This document shows, piece by piece, positions 22,333 through 33,200 of a DNA stretch of 64,000 nt. The stretch is taken from contig NW_026942886.1 of assembly GCF_024139115.2 (NCBI RefSeq), forward strand, positions 21,998 to 85,997, read 5' to 3'. A model generated the notes under the pieces. It had not been told where the DNA came from. It saw only the letters and a list, made by a program, of their open reading frames with translations, and searched no databases. This DNA comes from Armigeres subalbatus. Lineage: Eukaryota; Arthropoda; Insecta; Diptera; Culicidae. The first letter of the stretch is position 1. Each line of letters starts with the position of its first letter. A program made the translations under genes and the position numbers.

Positions 22333-25300
22333 TGACAGGTGACTTGGATTGAATTTGTATTGGATTTGGATTCGAATTGGATTGGATTTGGATTGGATTT
22401 GGATTGGATTTGGATTTGGATTGGATTTGGATTGGATTTGGATTGGATTTGGATTGAATTTGGATTGAATTTGGATTGGATTTGGATTGAATTTGGATTG
22501 GATTTGGATTGGATTTGGATTGGATTTGGATTGGATTTGGATTGGATTTGGATTGGAATTGGATTGGATTTGGATTGGATTTGGATTGGATTTGGATTGG
22601 TTTGGATTTGGTTTGGATTGGTTTGGATTGGTTTGGATTGGTTTGGATTGGTTTGGTTGGATTGGATTGGTTTGGATTGGTTTGGATTGGTTTGGATTGG
22701 TTTGGATTGGTTTGGATTGGATTGGATTGGTTTGGATTGGTTTGGATTGGTTTGGATTGGTTTGGATTGGTTTGGATTGGTTTGGATTGGTTTGGATTGG
22801 TTTGGATTGGTTTGGTTTGGATTGGATGGGAATTTGATTTGGATTTGATTTGGATTGGTTTGGATTGGTTTGGATTGGTTTGGATTCGATTTGGATTGGG
22901 TTGGATTGGTTTGGTTTGGATTGGTTTGGTTGGAATTGGATTGGTTTGGATTGGTTTGGATTGGTTTGGATTGGTTTGGATTGGTTTGGATTGGTTTGGA
23001 TTGGTTTGGATTGGTTTGAATTTGATTTGGTTAGATTTGGATTCCGTTTGGATTCGATTTGGATTGGTTTGGATTCGATTTGGATTGGTTTGGATTGGTT
23101 TGGATTGGTTTGGATTGGATCTGGATTGGATCTGGATTGGTTTGGATTGGTTTGGATTGGTTTGGATTGGTTTGGATTGGTTTGGTTGGTTTGGATTGGT
23201 TTGGATTGGTTTGGATTGGTTTGGATTGGTTTGGTTGGTTTGGATTGGTTTGGATTGGTTTGGATTGGTTTGGATTGGTTTGGATTGGTTTGGATTGGTT
23301 TGGATTGGTTTGGATTGGTTTGGATTGGTTGGATTGGTTTGGATTGGATTTGGATTGGTTTGGATTGGTTTGAATTGGTTTGGATTGGTTTGGATTGGTT
23401 TGGATTGGTTTGGATTGGTTTGGATTGGTTTGGTTGGTTTGGATTGGTTTGGATTGGTTTGGATTGGTTTGGTTGGTTTGGATTGGTTTGGATTGGTTTG
23501 GATTGGTTTGGATTGGTTTGGATTGGATTTGGATTGGTTTGGATTGGTTTGGATTGGTTTGGATTGGTTTGGATTGGTTTGGATTGGTTTGGATTGGTTT
23601 GGATTGGTTTGGATTGGTTTGGATTGGTTTGGATTGGTTTGGATTGGTTTGGATTGGTTTGGATTGGTTTGGATTGGTTTGGATTGGTTTGGATTGGTTT
23701 GGATTGGTTTGGTTGGTTTGGATTGGTTTGGATTGGATTTGGATTGGTTTGGATTGGTTTGGATTGGTTTGGATTGGTTTGGATTGGTTTGGATTGGATT
23801 TGGATTGGATTTGGTTGGATTTGGATTGGTTTGGTTGGTTTGGATTGGTTTGGATTGGTTTGGATTGGTTTGGATTGGTTTGGATTGGTTTGGATTGGTT
23901 TGGTTGGTTTGGATTGGTTTGGTTGGTTTGGATTGGTTTGGTTGGTTTGGTTGGTTTGGATTGGTTTGGTTGGTTTGGATTGGTTTGGATTGGTTTGGAT
24001 TGGTTTGGATTGGTTTGGATTGGTTTGGATTGGTTTGGATTGGTTTGGATTGGTTTGGATTGGTTTGGATTGGATTTGGATTGGTTTGGATTGGTTTGGT
24101 TGGTTTGGATTGGTTTGGATTGGTTTGGTTGGTTTGGATTGGTTTGGATTGGTTTGGATTGGTTTGGATTGGTTTGGTTGGTTTGGTTGGTTTGGATTGG
24201 TTTGGATTGGTTTGGATTGGTTTGGATTGGTTTGGGTTGGTTTGGATTGGTTTGGTTGGTTTGGATTGGTTTGGATTGGTTTGGATTGGTTTGGATTGGT
24301 TTGGATTGGTTGGATTGGTTTGGATTGGTTTGGATTGGTTTGGGATTGGTTTGGTTGGTTTGGATTGGTTTGGATTGGTTTGGATTGGTTTGGATTGGTT
24401 TGGATTGGTTTGGTTGGTTTGGATTGGTTTGGATTGGTTTGGATTGGTTTGGATTGGTTTGGTTGGTTTGGATTGGTTTGGATTGGTTTGGATTGGTTTG
24501 GATTGGTTTGGATTGGTTTGGTTGGTTTGGATTGGTTTGGTTGGTTTGGATTGGTTTGGTTGGTTTGGATTGGATTTGGATTGGTTTGGATTGGTTTGGA
24601 TTGGTTTGGATTGGTTTGGATTGGTTTGGATTGGTTTGGATTGGTTTGGATTGGTTTGGATTGGTTTGGATTGGTTTGGTTGGTTTGGATTGGTTTGGAT
24701 TGGTTTGGATTGGTTTGGTTGGTTTGGATTGGTTTGGTTGGTTTGGATTGGTTTGGATTGGTTTGGTTGGTTTGGATTGGTTTGGATTGGTTTGGATTGG
24801 TTTGGATTGGTTTGGATTGGTTTGGATTGGTTTGGATTGGTTTGGATTGGTTTGGATTGGTTTGGATGGTTTGGTTGGTTTGGATTGGTTTGGATTGGTT
24901 TGGTTGGTTTGGATTGGTTTGGATTGGTTTGGATTGGTTTGGATTGGATTTGGATTGGTTTGGATTGGTTTGGTTGGATTTGGATTGGTTTGGATTGGTT
25001 TGGATTGGTTTGGTTGGTTTGGATTGGTTTGGATTGGTTTGGATTGGTTTGGATTGGATTTGGATTGGTTTGGATTGGTTTGGATTGGTTGGTTGGATTG
25101 GTTTGGATTGGTTTGGATTGGTTTGGATTGGTTTGGTTGGTTTGGATTGGTTTGGATTGGTTTGGTTTGGTTTGGTTTGGATTGGTTTGGATTGGTTTGG
25201 TTGGTTTGGATTGGTTTGGATTGGTTTGGTTGGTTTGGATTGGTTTGGATTGGTTTGGATTGGTTTGGATTGGTTTGGTTTGGTTTGGTTGGTTTGGATT

Positions 25301-26095
25301 GGTTTGGATTGGTTTGGTTGGTTTGGTTGGTTTGGTTGGTTTGGTTGGTTTGGATTGGTTTGGTTGGTTTGGATTGGTTTGGATTGGTTTGGATTGGTTG
25401 GTTTGGATTGGTTTGGATTGGTTTGGATTGGTTTGGTTGGTTTGGATTGGTTTGGATTGGTTTGGATTGGTTTGGATTGGTTTGGATTGGGATTTTGGAT
25501 TGGTTGGTTTGGATTGGTTTGGATTGGTTTGGATTGGTTTGGTTGGTTTGGATTGGTTTGGTTGGATTGGTTTGGTTGGTTTGGTTGGTTTGGATTGGTT
25601 TGGATTGGTTTGGATTGGTTTGGATTGGTTTGGATTGGTTTGGATTGGTTTGGTTGGTTTGGATTGGTTTGGATTGGTTTGGTTGGTTTGGATTGGTTTG
25701 GATTGGTTTGGTTGGTTTGGATTGGTTTGGTTGGTTTGGTTGGTTTGGATTGGTTTGGATTGGTTTGGATTGGTTTGGTTGGTTTGGATTGGTTTGGATT
25801 GGTTTGGTTGGATTGGTTTGGTTGGTTTGGATTGGTTTGGATTGGTTTGGATTGGTTTGGATTGGTTTGGATTGGTTTGGATTGGTTGGATGGTTGGTTT
25901 GGATTGGTTTGGATTGGTTTGGATTGGTTTGGATTGGTTTGGATTGGATTTGGATTGGTTTGGTTGGTTTGGATTGGTTTGGATTGGATTTGGATTGGTT
26001 TGGATTGGTTTGGATTGGTTTGGATTGGTTTGGATTGGTTTGGATTGGTTTGGATTGGTTTGGATTGGATTTGGATTGGATTTGGAATCATTTGG
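22333..26095. repeat. 10/11-bp minisatellite (TTTGGATTGG)n
   Basis: A 3.76-kb array. The left ~270 bp is an 11-bp unit (GGATTTGGATT); the rest is mostly a 10-bp unit (TTTGGATTGG) with interspersed shortened TTTGG units. The plus strand contains almost no C over its whole length. Since 10 and 11 are not multiples of 3, the translated repeats have periods of 10 and 11 residues (QSKPIQTNPN-type on the minus strand), and frames stay open for over 4 kb on both strands. These are consequences of the repeat, not evidence of genes. Confidence 0.95.
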
Positions 26096-27093
26096 AACCC
26101 ATGAGGGGCGGCAACAGGTGAATCCGCACCTGCGGGAGCACAAAATGTTGGCTTTGAGGGAGTTGATAGTAACCAACGGTGCATCATTGGGGACCCATGG
26201 GGGCGGCAGCAGTGCGAATCCGCACCTGCGGGAGCACAAAATGTTGGCTTTGAGGGGAGTTGATAGTAACCAACAGTGCATCATTGGAACCCATGAGGGC
26301 GGCAGCAGTGCGAATCCGCACCTGCAGGAGCACAAAATGTTGGCTTTGAGGGGAGTTGATAGTAACCAACAGTGCATCATTGAGACCCATGAGGGCGGCA
26401 GCAGTGCGAATCCGCACCTGCGAGAGCACAAAATGTTGGCTTTGAGGGGAGTTGATAGTAACCAACAGTGCATCATTGGAACCCATGAGGGCGGCAGCAG
26501 TGCGAATCCGCACCTGCGGGAGCGCAAAATGTTGGCTTTGGGGGGGTTGATAGTAACCAACAGTGCATCATTGGAACCCATGAGGGCGGCAGCAGTGCGA
26601 ATCCGCACCTGCGGGAGCGCAAAATGTTGGCTTTGGGGGTTGAGAGTAACCAACAGTGCATCATTGGAACCCATGAGGGCGGCAGCAGTGCGAATCCGCA
26701 CCTGCAGGAGCACAAAATGTTGGCTTTGAGGGGAGTTGATAGTAACCAACAGTGCATCATTGAGACCCATGAGGGCGGCAGCAGTGCGAATCCGCACCTG
26801 CGTGAGCGCAAAATGTTAGCTTTGGGGGGTTGATAGTAACCAACAGTGCATCATTGGAACCCATGAGGGCGGCAGCAGTGCGAATCCGCACCTGCGAGAG
26901 CACAAAATGTTGGCTTTGAGGGGAGTTGATAGTAACCAACAGTGCATCATTGAGACCCATGAGGGCGGCAGCAGTGCGAATCCGCACCTGCGGGAGCGCA
27001 AAATGTTGGCTTTGGGGGGTTGATAGTAACCAACAGTGCATCATTGGAACCCATGAGGGCGGCAGCAGTGCGAATCCGCACCTGTGGGGAGCA
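26096..27093. repeat. 96-bp tandem repeat, 11 copies
   Basis: Units start CCCATGAGGGCGGCAGCAGT, with ATG at 26101, 26197, 26293, 26389, 26485, 26580, 26673, 26769, 26863, 26959 and 27053 (period 93-96). Copies vary between CATTGGAACCC and CATTGAGACCC junctions and between short and long G-runs (GAGGGGAG or GGGGGG). The array joins the 10-bp array with no spacer. The period is a multiple of 3 in most copies, so frames remain open, but no start, domain or splice context supports a protein. Confidence 0.95.
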
Positions 27094-28186
27094 TTTTAAA
27101 GAGACTGTAAAGGTGTTCGGCCGTACGGCACACTATTTTTGTACACATACACGCTCACATCCACACATATAGCCTAAAGAGACTAATAGAAATTTTTGGA
27201 TTTGGGCAAAGCTTCTTAGTTGTCGACCAAATTGTGACTAAGAGAAGGACAGCAGGGCTGGTCATATCAGTCCCTGTCATCCGGTTTTAATACAATCGAA
27301 TGCTAATCATCCGGTGAATGAATGCAATTCGTTAAAGGACATGAGCAATACATTTCTCATTCATTGTTGAAAGGATATTTTGGTTCAGTGTACATGATCA
27401 ACTAGACCTCGGCCAGGTTTTTTGAAATTTGTTCTGCCGAAAGAAATACTGCCCGCAGAGGTCCAAAGGTGCCAGTTTAATTAGGAACAGTGCTATGCAA
27501 CCATCAATGTGAAATTTCTCGGTGTAGAAGTCAGGCGTTGCGATTGTATCCATAGCCTCCCGGGGCTAAAAAACCTCAAATCGCATTTAGAGTGACTATG
27601 CGCGTTCATGCGTTTGATACCAAATGAAATGTGACAAACCTAAAAAATCTTCAACGATGAGAGTTGATAAACAATGTGCTTATCAGGTAACTAATGTTAG
27701 ATTTCTTGAAGTATATATATCTTGTGTTTCACGTGGAATAGACAATCAGAACTAGTTCTGCTATTGCAGTTACTTTCAAGAAATTTGGCGTTTGAAAACC
27801 CAAGCATCAAAGCGAGCGTTCGGAATATAAAGTTTAATTGTACACACTTGCTTCTACTATTATAATAAAATTTTAGATTTCAAATGCATTTTTAATTAAA
27901 TTTTCAATTTTATTATGCCGTAATTTTGACATAAGACCAAACACTGTGTATTATGCTCGAACGATCAGCTTTTGTTTCTACTCGTTTAAATCTTACAAAG
28001 GAGCCTAAATATGGGTTCCAGTTGCCAAATTTGGGCATTGGAATGAACGCTCCGTGCCATTGATCACAAACCAGGTATTCATCTAATACATTATCGAACA
28101 TTATATCTTTTTCATTTTGATGCAATATCATGCTAAACGGGTTGAAAACTCATGCTACAATTGATTTTAAAGTGGTATACTTTTAA
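27094..28186. other. No gene recognised
   Basis: Unique-looking AT-rich DNA. A 72-codon minus-strand frame at 27913-28131 has a mixed, protein-like composition but no family that I recognise and no supporting splice sites. Confidence 0.35.
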
Positions 28187-28633
28187 GTGACGTTATAACG
28201 CATTGAAAAACCTGTTTTTAAAGCACCTCGCGTTGTAACGTCACGAAATGTTTATGTCGAATAAAACGAACTTAGTCCGTATTTTAGGCATATTACCCCA
28301 TAGGGTCATCCATTATCTTCATATATTTGAAAGGCGTTCATTATTTTTTGAGTAAAATAACAACCAGAGCAGAGAATTATCCATGTATAAGTCAAGGTAC
28401 AAAATCACGAATTCACGCGCGTTGTAACGTCACGCAGCTAATTGCATCCCAGAAAGCCATTTTCCTACACATATTCGGTGTTAATATATCTATTCGATCC
28501 GAAATTTTATAATATTTATAATTTTTATAATAATTTTCAGAATATGTAATAATATTCATAAGTTTACAGATGTTTTATGCAAGCTTTCTCCAGAAAACCA
28601 TTTAAAGGTACGTCAAAACGTTGTAACGTCACG
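28187..28633. promoter_or_regulatory. Dispersed 15-bp motif CGTTGTAACGTCACG
   Basis: The 15-mer occurs exactly at 28231-28245, 28420-28434 and 28619-28633 (spacings 189 and 199), and a near-inverted form GTGACGTTATAACG lies at 28187-28200. Intervening DNA is AT-rich and not obviously repeated. Function is unknown; the ACGTCA core resembles a CRE/ATF site. Confidence 0.45.
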
Positions 28634-29217
28634 CCAGAATGTGTCAAAAACATTTTGTTTTCATGTGAACACTGTTCAAAAGCGTTTTAAAATTTGTCGA
28701 TGCTTGTTTGACAATATCTAAAACGTTAGAATTAGAACAAAAACGGATTTTATGAGCCACCAGAAGGATACGAGCTCGAAACAAATTCTACTGAGGATGC
28801 CAGATCTTTCGGCACGTATTATTTCTTTGAAAATTCAAATGTCACCAAGTTTCGTGCATACATCGAAGCATCGATAAGGAATGAAGCCATTTGAAGTAAA
28901 AAACGTACCGAAATAAACCAACAGCAGTTTATTTTTATTCTTAAAGTTTTGTGTCCAGATTTTGTCGCGATCAATCCTTAGTAAAGATTAATGTTTGAAT
29001 GAAAAATTTTCTTTATAATCGTTTGTGTACAAAATTTGAGAAGTTCCCCGGGGCTAGAGAGGTCAATTTGGATGAATCACCCCATGAGCTTATTCTGGAA
29101 ACCTACCTAGCTTTCGTTTGGTGCCTAAAGATCGAAAATCGGTTGAAATTTGAGTTTTTGTGATCGTGATGAAATCTTGGGTCCAAATGGACCCCAATGC
29201 ACAATGTGTTACTTTTT
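28634..29217. other. No feature recognised
   Basis: AT-rich DNA without coding or repeat structure that I can name. Confidence 0.35.
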
Positions 29218-29606
29218 GCCTTTCTCGTATAAATAATAAGTATACAGTAAAGTCTATATGATCGCTCCACAAACAAACTTTTTATAGAAGGCCCGGAGAC
29301 CCATAGTGTTATATACCAATCGACTCAGGTCGACGAATTGAGGTGATGTCTGTGTGTGTGCGAAAAAGTTTAGCTCACGTTTTTGGTACTTATCCTCAAC
29401 CGATTTACTTGCAACAAGACGCGGAATCCTGTCGTATTGTTTCCTCGTAAAAACGCGTGAAAACGTGTAGCTCACTTTTAATGCACTTACCCTCAATCGA
29501 TTTACTCACAACAAATTGCATTCGACGCGGAATCCTGTTCCATTATTTTCTATTGAAAATAGTCCAGATGAGAATATTACCTTAGAAATTATGGCCAAAA
29601 TACTTT
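29218..29606 (-). mobile_element. Dispersed repeat (CCTAGCGG...GAAAGGC family), partial copy
   Basis: The 3' hairpin (decayed) is at 29218-29254, followed by the family core 'CCCATAGTGTTATATACCAA' and 'CGACTCAGGTCGACGAATTG'. Within the copy, a ~110-bp segment (CTCACGTTTTTGGTACTTAT... and CTCACTTTTAATGCACTTAC...) is present twice in tandem. The family's 5' end is missing. Confidence 0.65.
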
Positions 29607-29780
29607 TGCCTTTCTTGTGCAACAAAGCTGTAGCGAAAGGCTATAATTTCACTCCGAAAATGAACTATCGGATGCTTCCACACTGATACACTTCCCTCCC
29701 TCTTCATACGGGAGTTTGACAGAAGGAAGGTCATGAGATTTATATCATAACAAATATTGCCCTCCGCTCCGGGAATGACA
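29607..29780 (-). mobile_element. Second adjoining dispersed-repeat fragment
   Basis: It starts with another degenerate 3' hairpin (GCCTTTCTTGTGCAAC, then CTGTAGCGAAAGGC). It then carries a segment ('CTTCATACGGGAGTTTGACA', 'GCCCTCCGCTC') whose reverse complement is found at about 61085-61180 inside the fold-back element. The two repeats therefore share a module. Confidence 0.5.
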
Positions 29781-30250
29781 TTTTCGTTCTCTGTTGTGTA
29801 GTCGGAACAGTTTAACAAACATACAGGAGTGATATCCTTAAACTATATGATTGGCAGATGTTGGCAGGTAAATAAAATTTCCATAAAAAATAGAAATTTT
29901 CCATTGAAAAAATAGGAAATTGACATTAAAGCAATCAGGTTATGAGCAATAAATAAATGAACAATTTTCACAAATCAAGACAAAATTTTCAAAACGACTT
30001 ATCTGCTTTTGTAAACAAAGATTCAAACGACGATTTGACGAATCTGATAGCTCACCCACGCAAACCAACACCATCAACAGGTAGCGGCATCATTCCCTAC
30101 CTACCTTGAGTGGTGTTGGTTTCGTTCAATTCAGTCCAAATAATATAAAATTTGTTCAAACAACTTAGAATTTTCCTCAAAACAATTTCATTATTCCGTG
30201 ATACTATCTGATTCAGATTGGTTTTATACGTCAGTATCCCACAAGACTTT
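29781..30250. other. No feature recognised
   Basis: AT-rich DNA leading into satellite array 2. The left edge of the array at 30251 is abrupt. Confidence 0.4.
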
Positions 30251-33200
30251 GGAGGCTTCGAACCTCTTGGAAGAAGGCTTCCAGGCACCTCTTAAGCAGG
30301 CCGAACCAGTTGGAAGGAGAGCTTCCGAGCCTCTTGAAGGAGACTTCCGAGCCTCTTGAAAGGAGGCTTCGAGCCTCTTAAACGGAGGCTTCAGACCAGT
30401 TGAAAGTAGGCTTCCGAGGCCACTTGAAAGAGGCTTGAGGCCTCTTGAAAGGAGCTTCCGAGCCTCTTGAAGAAGGCTTCCGAGCCTCTTGAAGGAGGCT
30501 TCCGAGCCTCTTAAAGGAGGCTTCAGGCCTCTTGAAAGAAGGCTTCGAACCTCTTGAAGGAGGCTTCTGGGCCTCTTGAAGGAGGCTTCAGAGCCTCTTG
30601 AAGGAGGCTTCAGGCCTCTTGAAGGGGGCTTCCAAGCCTCTTGAAGGAGGCTTCAGGCCTCTTGAAGGAGGCTTCCAGGCCTCTTGAAGGAGGCTTCCAG
30701 GCCTCTTGAAAGGAGGCTTCAGGCCTCTTGAAAGGAGGCTTCAGGCCTCTTGAAGGAGGCTTCCAGGCCTCTTGAAAGGAGGCTTCCAGGCCTCTTGAAG
30801 GAGGCTTGAGGCCTCTTGAAGGAGGCTTCCAGGCCTCTTGAAGGGAGGCTTCCGGGCCTCTTGAAAGGAGGCTTCCAGGCCTCGAAAGGAGGCCAGGCCT
30901 CTTGAAGGAAGCTTCCAGGGCCTCTTGAAGGAGGCTTCCGAGGCCTCTTGAAAGGAGGCTGAGCCACTTGAAAGGGCTTCCAGGCCTCTTGAAAGGGAGG
31001 CTTCCAGGCCTCTTGAAGAGGCTTCCAGGCCTCTTGAAGGGAGGCTTCCGGGCCTCTTAAAGGAGGCTTCCAGGCCTCTTGAAAGAAGGCTTCCAGACCT
31101 CTTGAAAGCAGGCTTCCGGAGTCTCTTGAAAGGAGGCTGGAGCCTCTTGAAGGAGGCTTCAGAGCCTCTTGAAGGGGCTTCAAGCCTCTTGAAGGAGGCT
31201 TCCAGGCCTCTTGAAGGAGGCTTCCAGGCCTCTTGAAGGAGGCTTCCAGGCCTCTTGAAGGAGGCTTCCAGGCCTCTTGAAGGAGGCTTCCAGGCCTCTT
31301 GAAGGAGGCTTCCAGGCCTCTTGAAGGAGGCTTCCGAGGCCTCTTGAAGGAGGCTTCCAGGCCTCTTGAAGGAGGCTTCCAGGCCTCTTGAAGGAGGCTT
31401 CCAGGCCTCTCGAAGGAGGCTTCCAGGCCTCTTGAAGGAGCTTCCGGGCCTCTTGAAGGAGGCTTCCAGGCCTCTTGAAGGAGGCTGGAGGCCTCTTGAT
31501 AGAAGGCTTCCAGACCTCTTGAAAGGAAGCTTTCGATCCTCTTGAAAGGCTTTCGATCTTCTTGAAGGCGGTTTCCGAGCTTCTTGGAAGGAGGCTTCAG
31601 GCCTCTTGAAGGAGGGTTTCGAGGCCTCTTGAAAGGAGGTTTTCAGGCCTTCTGAAGGAGGCTGAGCCTCTTGAAAGGAGGCTTCCAGTCTCTTGAAGGA
31701 GGCTTCCAAGCCTCTTGAAAGGGCTTCCGAGCCTCTTGAAGGAGGCTTCAGAGCCTCTTGAAAGGAGGCTGGGGCCTCTTGAAGGGAGCTTCGAGCCTCT
31801 TGAAGGAGGCTTCAGGCCTCTTAAACGAAGGCTTCCAGGCCTCTTAAACAGATGCTTCCAGGCCTTTTTAAAGGAGGCTTCCAGGCCTCTTGAAAAGGCT
31901 TCCAAGCCTTCTCAAGCAGGCTTCAAGCCTCTTGAAAGGAGGCTTCAGGCCTCTTGAAGGAAGCTTCCAGGCCTCTTGAAAGGAGGGCTTCCAGGCCTCT
32001 TGAAGGAGGCTTCCAGGCCTCTTGAAGGGAGGCTTCCAGGCCTCTTGAAGGAGGCTGGGCCTCTTGAAGGAGGCTTCCGGGCCTCTTGAAGGAGGCCAGG
32101 CCTCTTGAGAGGAGGCTTCCAGGCCTCTTGAAGGGGGCTTCAGGCCTCTTGAAGAGGCTTCCAGGCCTCTTGAAGAGAGCTTCCAGGCCTCTTGATGGGA
32201 GGCTTCACAGCCTTTGAAAGGAGGCTGGCTTCTTGAAAGGAGGCTTCAGCCTCTTGAAGGAGGCTTCAGAGGCCTCTTGAAGGAGGCTTCCGGGCCTCTT
32301 GAAGGGAGGCTTCCAGGCCTCTTGAAGGAGGCTTCCGGGCCTCTTGAAGGAGGCTTCCAGGCCTCTTGAAGGAGGCACCGGGGCCTCTTGAAGGAGGCTT
32401 CCAGGCCTCTTGAAGGAGGCTTGAGGCCTCTTGAAGGAGGCTTGAGGCCTCTTGAAGAGGCTTCCAGGCCTCTTGAAGGAGGGCTTCCGAGTCTCTTGAA
32501 GAGGGCTTCCGAGCCTCTTGAAGGAGGATTCCAGCCTCTTGAAGGAGGCTTCCAGGCCTGTTGGAAGGGACCTCCAAGCTTCTTGAAGGGACTTCCGAGG
32601 CCATTTGAAAGGAGCTTCCGAGGCCTCTTGAAAGGGAGGCTTCAGGCCTCTTGAAGGGAGGCTTCCAGGCTTCTTGATGGGAGGCTTCCAGGCCTCTTGA
32701 AGGAGGCTTCAGGCTTCTTGAAGGACGCTTCCAGGCCTCTTGAAGGAAGCTTTCAGGCCTCTTGAAGGAGGCTTCCAGGCCTCTTGAAAAAGGCTTCCTA
32801 ACCTCTTGAAGGAGGCTGGGCCTCTTGAAGGGAGCTTGCAGGCCTCTTGAAAGGAGGCTTCCAGGCCTCTTGAAAGAAGTTTCCAGAGCTTCTTGAAAGG
32901 AGGTTTCAGGCCTTCTGAAGGAGGCTTCCAGGGTTCTTGGAGGAAGCTTCCGAGGCCTCTTGAAGGAGGTTTCAGGCCTCTTGAAAGGGTTTCCGAGCCT
33001 TCTGAAGGAAGTTTCGAGGCCTCTTGAAGGAGGCTTCCAGGCCTCTTGGAAGGAGGCTTCCGAGGCCTCTTGAAAGGAGGCTTCCGAGCATCTTGAAGGA
33101 GGCTTCCAGGCCTCTTGAAGGGGAGCTTCAGGCCTCTTGAAGGGAAGCTTCGAGGCCTCTTGAAGGCCTCTTAAGCTTAGGCTTCGAGGCCTTTCTAAAG

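Noticed and set aside
22333..26095. Telomere
   Set aside because: The unit TTTGGATTGG is not the insect TTAGG repeat, and unique DNA lies on both sides.
22099..26797. Very long open frames (over 1000 codons, both strands) rich in QSKPIQTNPN or WIGLDWFGLV
   Set aside because: They are what a 10/11-bp repeat lacking stop codons must give in each phase. No start context, domain or flanking coding sequence supports a protein.
26184..27044. 32-residue repeat protein from the 96-bp array
   Set aside because: Length is a multiple of 3 so frames persist by default; unit lengths of 93-96 disturb nothing and no gene context is seen.
27913..28131. 72-codon minus-strand frame with protein-like composition
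   Set aside because: No recognised family, no splice sites and no conservation evidence from sequence alone.
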